Shown: piece after piece, positions 43,826 through 55,020 of the stretch
Numbering within the stretch: the stretch's first letter is position 1
Layout of the letters: the number at the start of each line of letters is the position of its first letter
Assembly (NCBI RefSeq): GCF_002135375.1
Contig: NZ_NEGH01000009.1
Span: 62,001-126,000 of the forward strand
Origin: Acinetobacter sp. ANC 4558
GTDB taxonomy: Bacteria; Pseudomonadota; Gammaproteobacteria; Pseudomonadales; Moraxellaceae
Length of the DNA: 64,000 bases
Direction of reading: 5' to 3'
Position numbers and translations under genes: made by a program
The notes under the pieces: generated by a model
What the model saw: only the letters and a program-made list of their open reading frames with translations
Told to the model about the DNA's origin: nothing
The model's database searches: none

Positions 43826-45958
43826 TTAATATTTATAATTCAATGTAAACATCATATTACGAGGGTCACCAAAATAGGTCTGTCTAGACCAAGCATCTGG
43901 ACGATCATAATAACGCTTATCAAACACATTTTTTACTGTGAACGATGCTTTAAGCTTTGGAGAGACTTGATATGCCATCTGTAAATCGAATAAGCTTAAG
44001 CCACCTTCTCCCCATGAATTTCCTGCCCGACGACTATAAATAGCACCACGGTAACGGTAGCCGCCACCGAAACTAAATCCACTGAGCATACCTTGATTAA
44101 TTTTATAATCCGTCCATAAGGTCGCACTATTTCGTGGAAATAGTGAATTTAAAGGTAAACCTTCTCTCCCTATAGGTGCTTTAACTTGAATAGCTGTATT
44201 ATAGCTATACCCAGCAGAGATCTTCCAAGCTTCAGTCAATTGACCTGTTAACTCTGTTTCAACACCTTTACTTCGAACTTTTCCTGCAGCAATTGAAAAA
44301 TTGGGATTATTCGGATCAGACATCGCTCTATTTTCATCATCAATTTGATAAATTGATATGCTCGATGTTAAACGATCATCAAAATAGCCTCCCTTTAATC
44401 CAATTTCATATTGATGCCCCACACGCGGTTTTAAGAATTCCAAATCTGAAGTTTGATCAGATTGAGGGGAAAAAATATTACTATAACTGGTATATGCAGA
44501 TAAATTTTTATTCAAATCATAAATAAAACCAACATAAGGTACGAATTTCGCATTTATTTTTTGTGTTGCATCTGTATCTACTGCATTTTCATACCATGCA
44601 ATACGTGCCCCTAATACAACCGTTACAGGTTTGATCGGTTTAATTCGAGTCTGTCCATAGGCAGCACTTTGAGTTTGGGTCGAGGTGGTCGGATCATCAA
44701 TTTGAATATCAGGTTTAGGAATATGATAATTAGGATGAAAGATATTTTGCACACTCCCATTTTTCCCCCAAGTACTTGCGTTATATGCTCCTTTATTTTT
44801 ATATTTTTGATAATTCGTCCCCAGTACGAATTCTTGGTCTAAATCATGCCATTTAAAGGGTTGTATAATTTCTGCATTATAATTAACTTCCTGATTTCGT
44901 GAATACGAAAAATAGGGAATTAAATTAAAGTTTCCAGTTTTTAAATCAACATTACTATTACCCCATTCAAATTCGCTATGGTTATTCTGATAAAGATAAG
45001 AACCACTCACCTTTACTTTTCCACCTTTTGCAAGATGATGTTCTAACTCAATAAAACTGCGATTCACTTCATTTGTTGCATTATCCCAACTTGTTCCAAC
45101 ATAGGTCGAACGTGAAATTTTAGGATATGTACCATTGTTATATGCAGGCAAACCATAAAACGGATGACTTTCAGTGCGTTGCCAACTATGCCCAAGTGAT
45201 AATGTTGTTTGATCATCCAAATCATATTCTAATGTGCCATATAACATTGGCTGCTTTTTAGATGCAATATTGGTAAAATAATCACGATCTAAATAAGAAG
45301 CAATCAATCGTCCTCGAAGTGATTCATCCTTATTGATAGAACCCGTAACATCTGCATCTACATAATAATGATTCCATGAACCTATACTCGTTTTCGCATT
45401 AAATCCAAATTCTTTTTGTGCTTTTTTACGTACAAGATTGATTGTCCCACCAGGATCACCAGTTCCCTGTAGTAAGCCAGATGCACCACGCATTACTTCC
45501 ATTCGATCATACATTGCCAAAGCAAAGTTATTTTCATAAACACGTGCGGAAGAAGATACACCATCAATTTGATAATGATCAATTCCATACCCACGAGATT
45601 CAACTCCCGCTGAATTAATCCCATAACTTTTAATGCTTAATCCTGGTGTATATTTCAATGCATCTTCCAGTGCAATGGCATTTACATCATCCATTTTCTC
45701 ACGATTTATCACTGAAATTGAATTCGCAATTTCTCGTTGCGTGTGTTTTGCACCCCCTAATCCAAGCGTTATGTTTGAACTGGCATAACCCGTTAAATCT
45801 TCCTGAGACGCTTGTAATTTTAATGCTGGCAGCACAACAAATTCTGCTTGATCGATTTGATTTCCTGTCGTTTCTGAGTAGATACTTTGGATAAACAATG
45901 AATTACCAAAAAAAATGACAAAAAAAGCAGTTGAGTATGGGAGATTTTTTTGAGACAT
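43826..45958 (-). CDS. TonB-dependent siderophore receptor
   Basis: A 710-residue outer-membrane receptor. A signal peptide (FFVIFFGNSLFIQSIYS) is followed by a plug domain with NSISVINREKMDDVNAIALEDALKYTPGL and ESRGYGIDHYQIDGV. The ferrisiderophore-type barrel begins about residue 170 (VRKKAQKEFG) and ends FGDPRNMMFTLNYKY. There is no N-terminal signalling (STN) domain. It resembles the FhuA/FhuE/FpvA-type ferrisiderophore receptors; the ligand is unknown. A Fur-like palindrome lies 28 bp upstream. The divergent AraC regulator is a pseudogene, so specific regulation may be lost. Confidence 0.9.
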   Translation of the reverse strand: MSQKNLPYSTAFFVIFFGNSLFIQSIYSETTGNQIDQAEFVVLPALKLQASQEDLTGYASSNITLGLGGAKHTQREIANSISVINREKMDDVNAIALEDALKYTPGLSIKSYGINSAGVESRGYGIDHYQIDGVSSSARVYENNFALAMYDRMEVMRGASGLLQGTGDPGGTINLVRKKAQKEFGFNAKTSIGSWNHYYVDADVTGSINKDESLRGRLIASYLDRDYFTNIASKKQPMLYGTLEYDLDDQTTLSLGHSWQRTESHPFYGLPAYNNGTYPKISRSTYVGTSWDNATNEVNRSFIELEHHLAKGGKVKVSGSYLYQNNHSEFEWGNSNVDLKTGNFNLIPYFSYSRNQEVNYNAEIIQPFKWHDLDQEFVLGTNYQKYKNKGAYNASTWGKNGSVQNIFHPNYHIPKPDIQIDDPTTSTQTQSAAYGQTRIKPIKPVTVVLGARIAWYENAVDTDATQKINAKFVPYVGFIYDLNKNLSAYTSYSNIFSPQSDQTSDLEFLKPRVGHQYEIGLKGGYFDDRLTSSISIYQIDDENRAMSDPNNPNFSIAAGKVRSKGVETELTGQLTEAWKISAGYSYNTAIQVKAPIGREGLPLNSLFPRNSATLWTDYKINQGMLSGFSFGGGYRYRGAIYSRRAGNSWGEGGLSLFDLQMAYQVSPKLKASFTVKNVFDKRYYDRPDAWSRQTYFGDPRNMMFTLNYKY

Positions 45959-45985
45959 AGAATTATTCTCATATGAAGTTGATTC

Positions 45986-46001
45986 TTATTATCAATAATA
46001 A
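45986..46001 (-). promoter_or_regulatory. Fur-box-like palindrome upstream of the TonB receptor
   Basis: TTATTAT-CA-ATAATAA, set in a GATTCTTATTATCAAT context, resembles the AT-rich Fur consensus built of GATAAT hexamers, and is 28-43 bp before the receptor start. Iron repression of the receptor is the expected effect. The match is partial. Confidence 0.55.
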
Positions 46002-46129
46002 TTGAATTTTTTTCTCATATCTGACAACATACGATTCATTTATGACAGCATTTGTCATAAATAAAGACTCAAATAAAAAACAATGAATTATGGACAAACA
46101 GTAGACTAAAATTTAGAAGAGTGAATTGC

Positions 46130-46858
46130 ATGCAAAATTTGAATATCGTTGCATTACCATTTGAATATCAATCTGGTGATATTGAAACAATGCATACACA
46201 TTCTACTGGACAACTTGTTTACTCATTAACAGGTGTCATTCATGTCATTACACCTCATAAAATTTGATTATTACCTCCAAACTCTGCTTTATGGGTCCCA
46301 CCGCGAGTACCACATGAACTTCATATGATTGGCGCTGTTTCTCTTCGATCTGTATATATTAAACCTGATGCAATTCCACCTAATCTATCTCAATTAAAAC
46401 TACTTAAAGTAACTCCTTTACTCAAAGAACTAATATTAGAATTAATTGATAGTTCATCTGATATAGACAGCCAAAAACTGATTATTCCTCTTTTATTAAA
46501 ATCTTTAAATAAAAGCATTACTTTTAAAGATTGCTGTGTTCCTTTACCTAAAAATAAAAAAATACTTCAAATTTGTGAAAGCTTATTGCGTCATCCATCA
46601 AATACAGCATCCATTGAAGTCTGGGCAGATAGAGTTGGGGTAAGCTCCAGAACACTGATTCGCTATTTTAAAAAAGAAACAGGATTAAGTTTTACCCAAT
46701 GGCGACAACAAATTTATATTGGAGCTTCAATAAAAATGCTACTGGAAGGAAAAAATATCGATGAAATTTCACGACAACTTGGCTATAGCACTCCAAATTC
46801 ATTCAGTGCCATGTTTAAACGTAAAATGGGCAGCCCCCCAACACAATTCATTCATTAA
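46130..46858 (+). pseudogene. AraC-family regulator broken by a nonsense codon
   Basis: Reading from the ATG at 46130 gives a cupin-type sensor start (MQNLNIVALPFEYQSG, ETMHTHSTGQLVYSLTGVIHV) that runs in frame into TGA at 46265-46267 (codon 46). It continues without shift as LLPPNSALWVPPRVPHELHM to a complete AraC HTH pair (ASIEVWADRVGVSSRTLIRYFKK and EISRQLGYSTPNSFSAMFKRK) ending at 46858. Family members normally have Trp at the stop position (..WLLPP), so a TGG to TGA change explains the break. Restart at ATG 46325 could give a 177-residue protein that keeps the HTH. It is divergent from the TonB receptor and may once have regulated it. Confidence 0.85.
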
Positions 46859-46971
46859 AAATTTATTAACGCACATACACACCTATTTTACACTTCTTTA
46901 TATTTTACTTATTTTTTTAATTGCGACTTCGTATTTTTTAACCATTAAATTTTTCATATCAAGATAAAAAT

Positions 46972-46998
46972 AAAAAGGTCGCTCAAAGCGACCTTTTT
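46972..46998. terminator. Terminator of groESL (bidirectional)
   Basis: A perfect 12-bp stem (AAAAAGGTCGCT and complement, loop CAA) lies 15 bp past the groEL stop, with T-runs on both strands. Confidence 0.88.
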
Positions 46999-47013
46999 AT
47001 AAACATAGACAGA

Positions 47014-48666
<1,653 letters not shown>

Positions 48667-48714
48667 TTAATATTTTCACAAAAGCTGATTTAGATTAAGC
48701 GATAAATAAGCAGA

Positions 48715-49005
48715 TTAACCTTCTAATACTGCTAAAATATCTGACTCTTTCATGATTAAAAGTTCTTCGCCATCAACTTTTACAGTTGTACCTGCATAAG
48801 TACCGAATAAAACTTTATCGCCTACTTTCACATCTAAAGCACGAACACCGTTGTCAGTAATCTGACCATTACCAACAGCAATAACTTCGCCTTGAGCAGG
48901 TTTTTCTGCAGCAGATCCTGGCAATAAAATTCCGCCAGCAGTTTTTGTTTCTTCTTCTACACGACGAATTACTACACGATCATGTAATGGACGAATATTG
49001 CTCAT
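48715..49005 (-). CDS. groES: Co-chaperonin GroES
   Basis: A 96-residue GroES with [33 protein letters not shown] including the mobile loop, and [34 protein letters not shown]. First gene of the groESL operon. Its leader holds a 9-bp inverted repeat, and a canonical heat-shock promoter lies about 90 bp upstream. Confidence 0.98.
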   Translation of the reverse strand: MSNIRPLHDRVVIRRVEEETKTAGGILLPGSAAEKPAQGEVIAVGNGQITDNGVRALDVKVGDKVLFGTYAGTTVKVDGEELLIMKESDILAVLEG

Positions 49006-49041
49006 AAAATTACTCCATCAGACTAAGTCTTCTTAATTACA

Positions 49042-49073
49042 GATAATGACTTAATTTTCCTTACGTCATTATC
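49042..49073 (-). promoter_or_regulatory. Inverted repeat in the groES leader
   Basis: Perfect 9-bp arms GATAATGAC/GTCATTATC with a 14-nt loop fall between the sigma-32 promoter and the groES start codon, so they would be in the 5' untranslated RNA. This could be a stem-loop affecting translation or stability, or a DNA operator. Confidence 0.45.
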
Positions 49074-49095
49074 AATTCTTTTAGATGACACTTTT

Positions 49096-49123
49096 GTGGG
49101 GATGGAAAAAAATGCTTCAAGGG
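49096..49123 (-). promoter_or_regulatory. Sigma-32 heat-shock promoter of groESL
   Basis: On the minus strand CCCTTGAA (-35, 49116-49123) is followed by a 14-bp spacer and CCCCAC (-10, 49096-49101). This matches the RpoH consensus CTTGAA-N13-17-CCCCAT closely. No CIRCE (HrcA) element was seen. Confidence 0.85.
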
Positions 49124-49622
49124 CTAATCGCATTTTTTTTTCATTTTTTATCTATTTTAGTTCTATTAAAAGCAATTTTCCGATAAATAGTTTACACTTT
49201 AAAAATAAAGATGCCTATAACCGATAAATTACTCCTCCAAATGTATATGTTGGGTTAATATTTATTTAAATATCTTTATCTATAAATCGTGATAAAGATA
49301 AACTGTGTGATATAAAAATTGAATGGGCTTTATTTGTTTTTCTAATGGAAGAATTATCACAATATCAATCAACTAAATATGTGTTTTATTTGATAATAAT
49401 AAAAATAAATACCTAATATTTCCCAGATAAATAGAAAAACTCACACATTAATTAAATTTAACTATTTGATATATAGGTAAATATATTTATTAATTTCATT
49501 ACTCCTATTTAAAACTGTTCATATTCTTTGGTCTTATTTTTTTCTGAAAATTATGCTTTAATACAGCCACTTTTTTTACATCATTAATCTGAGTTAATGC
49601 GAATCATTTACTTAGATTCAAC
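49124..49622. other. Gene-free interval between groES and pckG
   Basis: About 500 bp of very AT-rich sequence with stops in every frame. It must contain the pckG promoter. No gene or strong structure was recognised apart from the repeat at its right end. Confidence 0.5.
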
Positions 49623-49638
49623 TTTGTACATTTGTACA
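49623..49638 (+). repeat. Tandem TTTGTACA repeat before pckG
   Basis: Two adjacent copies of TTTGTACA, each with a TGTACA palindrome, end 20 bp before the pckG start. This is a candidate operator; no known regulator is assigned. Confidence 0.4.
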
Positions 49639-49658
49639 TATTTGAGATAGGCCTCAAC

Positions 49659-51491
49659 ATGACCCAAGTGAACGCACCAGAATTCGTTCGCCACCCTAAG
49701 CTTATTGCTTGGGTGGAAGAAATTGCAAAACTAACGAAACCAGCGAGAATTGAGTGGTGTGACGGTAGCGAAGAAGAAAATCAGCGTTATATCGATTTGA
49801 TGATTGCTAACGGCACTATGCAAGCGCTTAGCCAAGAAAAACATCCTGGTTCTTATCTTGCCAATTCTGATCCTTCCGACGTTGCTCGTGTTGAAGGTCG
49901 TACCTTTATCTGTTCTGAAAAACAAGAAGATGCTGGCGCAACAAATAACTGGGAAGCTCCAGCTGAAATGCGCGTTCGCTTAAACAGTTTATTTGATGGC
50001 TCAATGAAAGGTCGTACCTTATATGTTGTTCCATTTTCAATGGGACCACTAGGTTCTCATATTGCACACATTGGTATTGAATTAACTGATTCTCCATATG
50101 TTGCAGTCAGCATGCGCAAAATGGCTCGTATGGGTAAAGCTGTTTATGACGTTCTTGGTACTGATGGTGAGTTTGTACCTTGTGTGCATACTGTCGGTGC
50201 GCCATTAGAAGAAGGTCAAAAAGATGTTGCATGGCCTTGCAATGCTGAAAAATACATCGTTCACTATCCTGAAACTCGTGAAATTTGGTCATATGGTTCA
50301 GGTTATGGCGGTAATGCATTACTTGGTAAGAAATGTCTTGCTTTACGTATTGCATCAGCAATGGGTCGTGAACAAGGCTGGTTAGCTGAACACATGCTTA
50401 TTTTAGGTGTGACTAACCCTCAAGGTGAAAAACACTACATCGCAGCTGCATTCCCTTCTGCATGTGGTAAAACTAACTTTGCAATGCTTATTCCACCAGT
50501 CGGTTACGAAGGTTGGAAAATTGAAACTGTTGGTGATGATATTGCTTGGATCAAACCTGGTGAAGATGGTCGCTTATATGCGATTAATCCAGAAGCTGGT
50601 TTCTTCGGTGTTGCACCGGGTACAAATACCAAAACAAACCCGAACTGTATGGCAACCTTACATAAAGATGTCATTTATACCAACGTTGCTGTAACAGACA
50701 ACGGTGAAGTATGGTGGGAAGGTCTTTCTAAAGAAGCTCCTGCAAACCTAACAAACTGGAAAGGTCATCTACATACAGGTGAAGAAAAAGCAGCTCATCC
50801 AAATGCGCGCTTTACTGTTTCAGCAAGCCAATGTCCTTCTATTGATGCTGATTGGGAAAATCCAGCGGGTGTTCCAATTTCTGCCTTTATTTTTGGTGGT
50901 CGTCGCGCAGATACAGTGCCATTAGTTTCTGAAGCATTTGACTGGGTAGATGGTGTTTATAAAGCGGCAACCATGGGGTCAGAAACTACAGCTGCCGCTG
51001 TAGGACAACAAGGTATTGTTCGTCGTGACCCATTTGCAATGCTACCATTTGCAGGCTACAACATGGCAGATTACTTCGCTCACTGGTTAGAGCTTGGTGA
51101 ACAAGTTGCTGTTAAAGCTGAAGCAGCAGGTAACAAACTGCCTGGCATCTACAATGTAAACTGGTTCCGTCGTGATGCTGCGGGCAACTTTGTATGGCCT
51201 GGTTTCGGCCAGAACATGCGTGTTCTTGAGTGGATCATTGATCGTTGTGAAGGTCGCGCTACTGCGGTAGACACACCAATTGGACGTGTTCCAACTTATG
51301 AACAACTCAATTGGACGGGTACAGATTTCTCTAAAGAACAGTTTGAGCTCATAACGTCTCAAGATAAAGATCAATGGATCAAAGAACTTGAAAGCCATAC
51401 TGAGTTATTTGATCAGTTAGGTGATCGTTTACCTACAGCTTTAAAAGCACGTCAAAATGAACTTTTAGAAGCAGTAAAAACATCTGCTTAA
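49659..51491 (+). CDS. pckG: Phosphoenolpyruvate carboxykinase (GTP)
   Basis: A 610-residue GTP-type PEPCK converting oxaloacetate and GTP to phosphoenolpyruvate, the entry to gluconeogenesis from acids such as the cat-pathway products. The PEPCK kinase loop is FPSACGKTN with the active-site Cys269, and other landmarks are [36 protein letters not shown] and [23 protein letters not shown]. The start at 49659 (MTQVNAPEF) is chosen over 49632 by family length. Its ribosome site is poor (GAGATAGG), so translation start strength may be limited. Confidence 0.96.
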   Translation: MTQVNAPEFVRHPKLIAWVEEIAKLTKPARIEWCDGSEEENQRYIDLMIANGTMQALSQEKHPGSYLANSDPSDVARVEGRTFICSEKQEDAGATNNWEAPAEMRVRLNSLFDGSMKGRTLYVVPFSMGPLGSHIAHIGIELTDSPYVAVSMRKMARMGKAVYDVLGTDGEFVPCVHTVGAPLEEGQKDVAWPCNAEKYIVHYPETREIWSYGSGYGGNALLGKKCLALRIASAMGREQGWLAEHMLILGVTNPQGEKHYIAAAFPSACGKTNFAMLIPPVGYEGWKIETVGDDIAWIKPGEDGRLYAINPEAGFFGVAPGTNTKTNPNCMATLHKDVIYTNVAVTDNGEVWWEGLSKEAPANLTNWKGHLHTGEEKAAHPNARFTVSASQCPSIDADWENPAGVPISAFIFGGRRADTVPLVSEAFDWVDGVYKAATMGSETTAAAVGQQGIVRRDPFAMLPFAGYNMADYFAHWLELGEQVAVKAEAAGNKLPGIYNVNWFRRDAAGNFVWPGFGQNMRVLEWIIDRCEGRATAVDTPIGRVPTYEQLNWTGTDFSKEQFELITSQDKDQWIKELESHTELFDQLGDRLPTALKARQNELLEAVKTSA

Positions 51492-51507
51492 TTTAGTAAA
51501 TTAATAT

Positions 51508-51535
51508 AAAAAAGACCACAAATGTGGTCTTTTTT
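51508..51535 (+). terminator. Terminator of pckG
   Basis: Perfect 13-bp stem (AAAAAAGACCACA and complement, 2-nt loop) ending in a T-run, 16 bp past the stop. Confidence 0.88.
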
Positions 51536-51831
51536 ATATTTGGTTGAATTAAATATTTATTTAAGCGTTTAAATCAAAATTTCTTACAAAAACAACTAAA
51601 ATATCAACCAAATTAACATAAATTAATATTTTCGATACATTTAATACAATATTTAAACTGATGAAAATACATATAACTTGTTAGGCTCCGCCATAATTTT
51701 AATATTTGTTTATGACTTTCTATAAATATTAATAATTAATAAATAAAATCAATTACTTATATTTAAATAAGAATTGTTATCCATCATTATCTCCTGTTTT
51801 TTATCAGTATATTTCATCCATGGAGGACAAT

Positions 51832-53154
51832 ATGACAAATGATGTCATGACTCAACCTGAGTCCACCCCTATTGATCGTAAAACACGTGTAAAATCTATT
51901 ATTGGCGGTTCTGCGGGTAATCTTGTTGAATGGTATGATTGGTATGTCTATGCAGCATTTACCTTATATTTTGCACCTAAATTTTTTCCCGAAGGCGATA
52001 GTACTGTAAAACTTTTACAAGCTGCCGCAGTTTTTGCACTTGGTTTTCTTATGCGCCCGATAGGTGCATGGGTAATGGGTATATATGCAGATCGTAAAGG
52101 GCGAAAAGCTGGTTTATCGCTTTCAGTCTCTCTGATGTGTGTGGGATCGCTCATCATTGCTTGTACCCCAACTTATGAAGCAATAGGTATGTTTGCTCCT
52201 GCCATGCTTTTATTCGCTCGTCTACTTCAAGGTTTAAGTGTTGGTGGAGAATATGGCTCAAGTGCGACTTATTTAAGTGAAATGGCTGGTAAAAACCATC
52301 GTGGATTTTTCTCAAGCTTCCAATATGTGACCCTTATTTCTGGGCAATTACTTGCACTATGCACTTTGATTGTCTTACAACGTACAATGTCTGAACACGC
52401 ATTAGGTGAATGGGGTTGGCGTATTCCATTCTTTATTGGTGCAGTACTTGCAGTCGTTGTCTTCTGGATTCGTCGTGGCTTAGTAGAAAGTGAATCATCC
52501 AAACTAGCACAAAAACAAGCAAAAGAAGGTGGACCTAAATCTGGTGCGATTGAATTATTTACCAAGCATCCTAAAGCGGCCTTCACCGTCATTATGCTGA
52601 CAGCAGGTGGCACACTCGCATTCAATACATTCACAACCTATTTACAAAAATATTTAGTCAATACTTCAGGTTTTGAAAAAACAACTGCAACCGAGATTAC
52701 CACTGCAGCAATTTTTATCTTTATGCTGATTCAACCCGCAATTGGCGCACTTTCAGATAAAATTGGCCGTAAACCCATTATGATTGCATTTGGGGTTTTA
52801 GGCGTTATATTCACGATTCCAATATTTAACCATATTGGTGCGACTAATAATGCGATGACTGCATTTATGCTTTGTATGAGCGGTATGATTATTGTCTCTG
52901 GTTACACAGCTATTAATGCTGTGGTTAAAGCAGAACTATTCCCTGCTCATATTCGTGCACTTGGTGTTGCATTACCTTACGCAATTGCAAATACGTTATT
53001 TGGTGGTACAGCAGAGCTTGTTGCTTTAAGCTTTAAAAATGCTGGACATGAAAGTTACTTTTTCTATTACATTACATTCATGATTGGTTTATCACTGATT
53101 ACTTATATATTCATGAAAGACACCAAGAAAAACTCTTTAATCACGGATAATTAA
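51832..53154 (+). CDS. MHS-family MFS permease, KgtP-like (copy 1)
   Basis: A 440-residue MFS carrier of the metabolite:H+ symporter group. It has the early GGSAGNLVEWYDWYVYAAFTLYF, the loop 2-3 motif YADRKGRKAGL, GLSVGGEYGSSATYLSEMA in TM4-5, and the second RKP loop ALSDKIGRKPIM. This is the alpha-ketoglutarate permease pattern. A GGAGG site precedes the ATG at 51832, so the earlier ATG at 51820 is not used. A nearly identical paralogue lies 254 bp downstream. It likely imports a dicarboxylate or oxo acid; exact substrate unknown. Confidence 0.88.
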   Translation: MTNDVMTQPESTPIDRKTRVKSIIGGSAGNLVEWYDWYVYAAFTLYFAPKFFPEGDSTVKLLQAAAVFALGFLMRPIGAWVMGIYADRKGRKAGLSLSVSLMCVGSLIIACTPTYEAIGMFAPAMLLFARLLQGLSVGGEYGSSATYLSEMAGKNHRGFFSSFQYVTLISGQLLALCTLIVLQRTMSEHALGEWGWRIPFFIGAVLAVVVFWIRRGLVESESSKLAQKQAKEGGPKSGAIELFTKHPKAAFTVIMLTAGGTLAFNTFTTYLQKYLVNTSGFEKTTATEITTAAIFIFMLIQPAIGALSDKIGRKPIMIAFGVLGVIFTIPIFNHIGATNNAMTAFMLCMSGMIIVSGYTAINAVVKAELFPAHIRALGVALPYAIANTLFGGTAELVALSFKNAGHESYFFYYITFMIGLSLITYIFMKDTKKNSLITDN

Positions 53155-53166
53155 ATTCTCTCTTTT

Positions 53167-53194
53167 AAAAACCCATCCCTAGTGATGGGTTTTT
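53167..53194 (+). terminator. Terminator after permease copy 1
   Basis: Perfect 11-bp stem (AAAAACCCATC and complement, 6-nt loop) ending in five T. Confidence 0.88.
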
Positions 53195-53408
53195 AAACAA
53201 CAATAACTTATTGTTTTAATGACATATTCTAAAATAAATAAAAAATATTAGACTAAAGTCTTATAAATCATCTATACGTACAAGAGTATAACGTGTCCAT
53301 AAATTAACTCTCTCCCTCATTTCATTAAAATATATCTTTTTAGTTTTGCCATCTTAATGTCAAAATTTAAATGTATATATTTTTCCAACATTCTTTTGGA
53401 GAATTGTT

Positions 53409-54728
53409 GTGACAAATTCAACGCCTCAAGTTGCCCCTGAGCAATTTGATAGAAAAACTCGTTTCAAATCTATCCTCGGTGGATCTGCTGGTAACCTTGT
53501 TGAATGGTTTGACTGGTACGTATACGCGGCTTTTACCTTATATTTTGCTCATCAATTTTTCCCAGATGGTGATGATACCGTCAAGCTTTTACAAGCTGCA
53601 GCAGTTTTTGCACTCGGCTTTCTTATGCGTCCTATTGGTGCTTGGATTATGGGAATCTATGCCGATCGTAAAGGACGTAAAGCTGGGCTTTCACTTTCTG
53701 TCTCATTGATGTGTATTGGCTCATTAGCCATTGCTTTTGCACCGACCTACGACTCTGTAGGAATGCTTGCACCTGCAATTTTACTTTTTGCACGTTTAAT
53801 ACAAGGTTTAAGTGTTGGCGGTGAATACGGCTCTAGTGCAACCTACTTAACTGAAATGGCAGGAAAAAACCATCGTGGGTTCTTCTCAAGCTTTCAGTAT
53901 GTAACGCTTATTTCTGGTCAGCTCCTTGCACTTTGTGTTCTTATTATTCTACAAAACGTTTTAACAGAAGAGCAGTTATATGCATGGGGATGGCGTATTC
54001 CATTCTTCATTGGAGCATTACTCGCAGTCGTTGTATTCTGGATTCGTCGTGGACTCGTTGAAACTCAATCTGCGAAAGAAGCACAAGAACAAGCTAAAAA
54101 AGGTGGTCCGAAATCAGGTGCGATCGAATTATTTACTAAGCATCCGAAAGCTGCCTTCACCGTCATTATGTTAACGGCTGGTGGTACCCTCGCATTTAAT
54201 ACCTTTACCACCTATTTACAAAAATACTTGGTTAATACTTCAGGATTTGAAAAAACAACAGCAACAGAAATTACCACGGCTGCTATTTTCATCTTCATGT
54301 TAATACAGCCAGCTGTAGGCGCACTTTCTGATAAAATTGGCCGTAAACCAATTATGATTACATTCGGAATCTTAGGGGTATTATTTACGATTCCAATTTT
54401 TAATGGTTTAGGCAATACAACAAGCCCTACCACTGCTTTCCTTCTATGTATGAGTGGTATGATGATTGTAACGGGATATACGGCAATTAATGCAGTTGTA
54501 AAAGCTGAATTATTCCCTGCTCACATTCGTGCACTTGGTGTTGCATTACCTTATGCAATTGCAAATACTTTATTTGGTGGAACAGCAGAACTCGTTGCAC
54601 TGAGCTTTAAAAATGCAGGGCATGAAAATTATTTCTTCTACTACATTACATTCATGATCGGTTTATCACTGATTACTTATATATTCATGAAAGACACGAA
54701 GAAAAATAGTCTAATTACCGACAACTAA
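53409..54728 (+). CDS. MHS-family MFS permease, KgtP-like (copy 2)
   Basis: A 439-residue paralogue of the gene at 51832. Protein sequence is identical over long stretches (from GGPKSGAIELFTKHP to IFIFMLIQPA, and from GYTAINAVVK nearly to the end) while many codons differ at the third base. It starts with GTG at 53409, 8 nt after GGAG. Main differences are in the N-terminal tail and in the TM3-4 and TM9-10 loops, which might alter substrate range or regulation. Each copy has its own terminator, so they can be expressed independently. Confidence 0.88.
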   Translation: MTNSTPQVAPEQFDRKTRFKSILGGSAGNLVEWFDWYVYAAFTLYFAHQFFPDGDDTVKLLQAAAVFALGFLMRPIGAWIMGIYADRKGRKAGLSLSVSLMCIGSLAIAFAPTYDSVGMLAPAILLFARLIQGLSVGGEYGSSATYLTEMAGKNHRGFFSSFQYVTLISGQLLALCVLIILQNVLTEEQLYAWGWRIPFFIGALLAVVVFWIRRGLVETQSAKEAQEQAKKGGPKSGAIELFTKHPKAAFTVIMLTAGGTLAFNTFTTYLQKYLVNTSGFEKTTATEITTAAIFIFMLIQPAVGALSDKIGRKPIMITFGILGVLFTIPIFNGLGNTTSPTTAFLLCMSGMMIVTGYTAINAVVKAELFPAHIRALGVALPYAIANTLFGGTAELVALSFKNAGHENYFFYYITFMIGLSLITYIFMKDTKKNSLITDN

Positions 54729-54753
54729 AATCAATTTTAATTTTCTGTCATTT

Positions 54754-54791
54754 GAGTATATAGATTTAACTTTGGTTAATTCTATATACTC
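54754..54791 (+). terminator. Terminator after permease copy 2
   Basis: GAGTATATAGA/TCTATATACTC arms plus inner TTAAC/GTTAA pairs form a stem of about 17 bp with one mismatch, followed by GTTTTAC. Confidence 0.7.
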
Positions 54792-54986
54792 GTTTTACTG
54801 TAAATAAGACCCATCCATTTTTATTTTATTTATTGAATATGCTTTGTCTTGTTTTTTAGGTTTAATAATTCAGTTTTTCGATCCATTTAAAAATATTACA
54901 AACAATATGAATTTTACAATTTAAAATCACGCTGCTTGTTACCATCTTGGTATTTATTGCCAACCCTTTATTAACTTTGCAATGAT

Positions 54987-55002
54987 ATTGTATACAATTG
55001 TA
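54987..55002 (+). promoter_or_regulatory. Overlapping palindromes ATTGTATACAAT / TACAATTGTA
   Basis: Two perfect palindromes (12 and 10 bp) overlap 19-34 bp before the start codon of the gene at 55021. The position suits an operator; no family can be named. Confidence 0.4.
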
Positions 55003-55020
55003 TATTAATTACATTTGTAA

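Noticed and set aside
54987..55002. SOS-type operator reading of the ATTGTATACAAT palindrome
   Set aside because: It does not resemble the long TTGAAAATGT..-type Acinetobacter DNA-damage operator; kept only as an unassigned palindrome.
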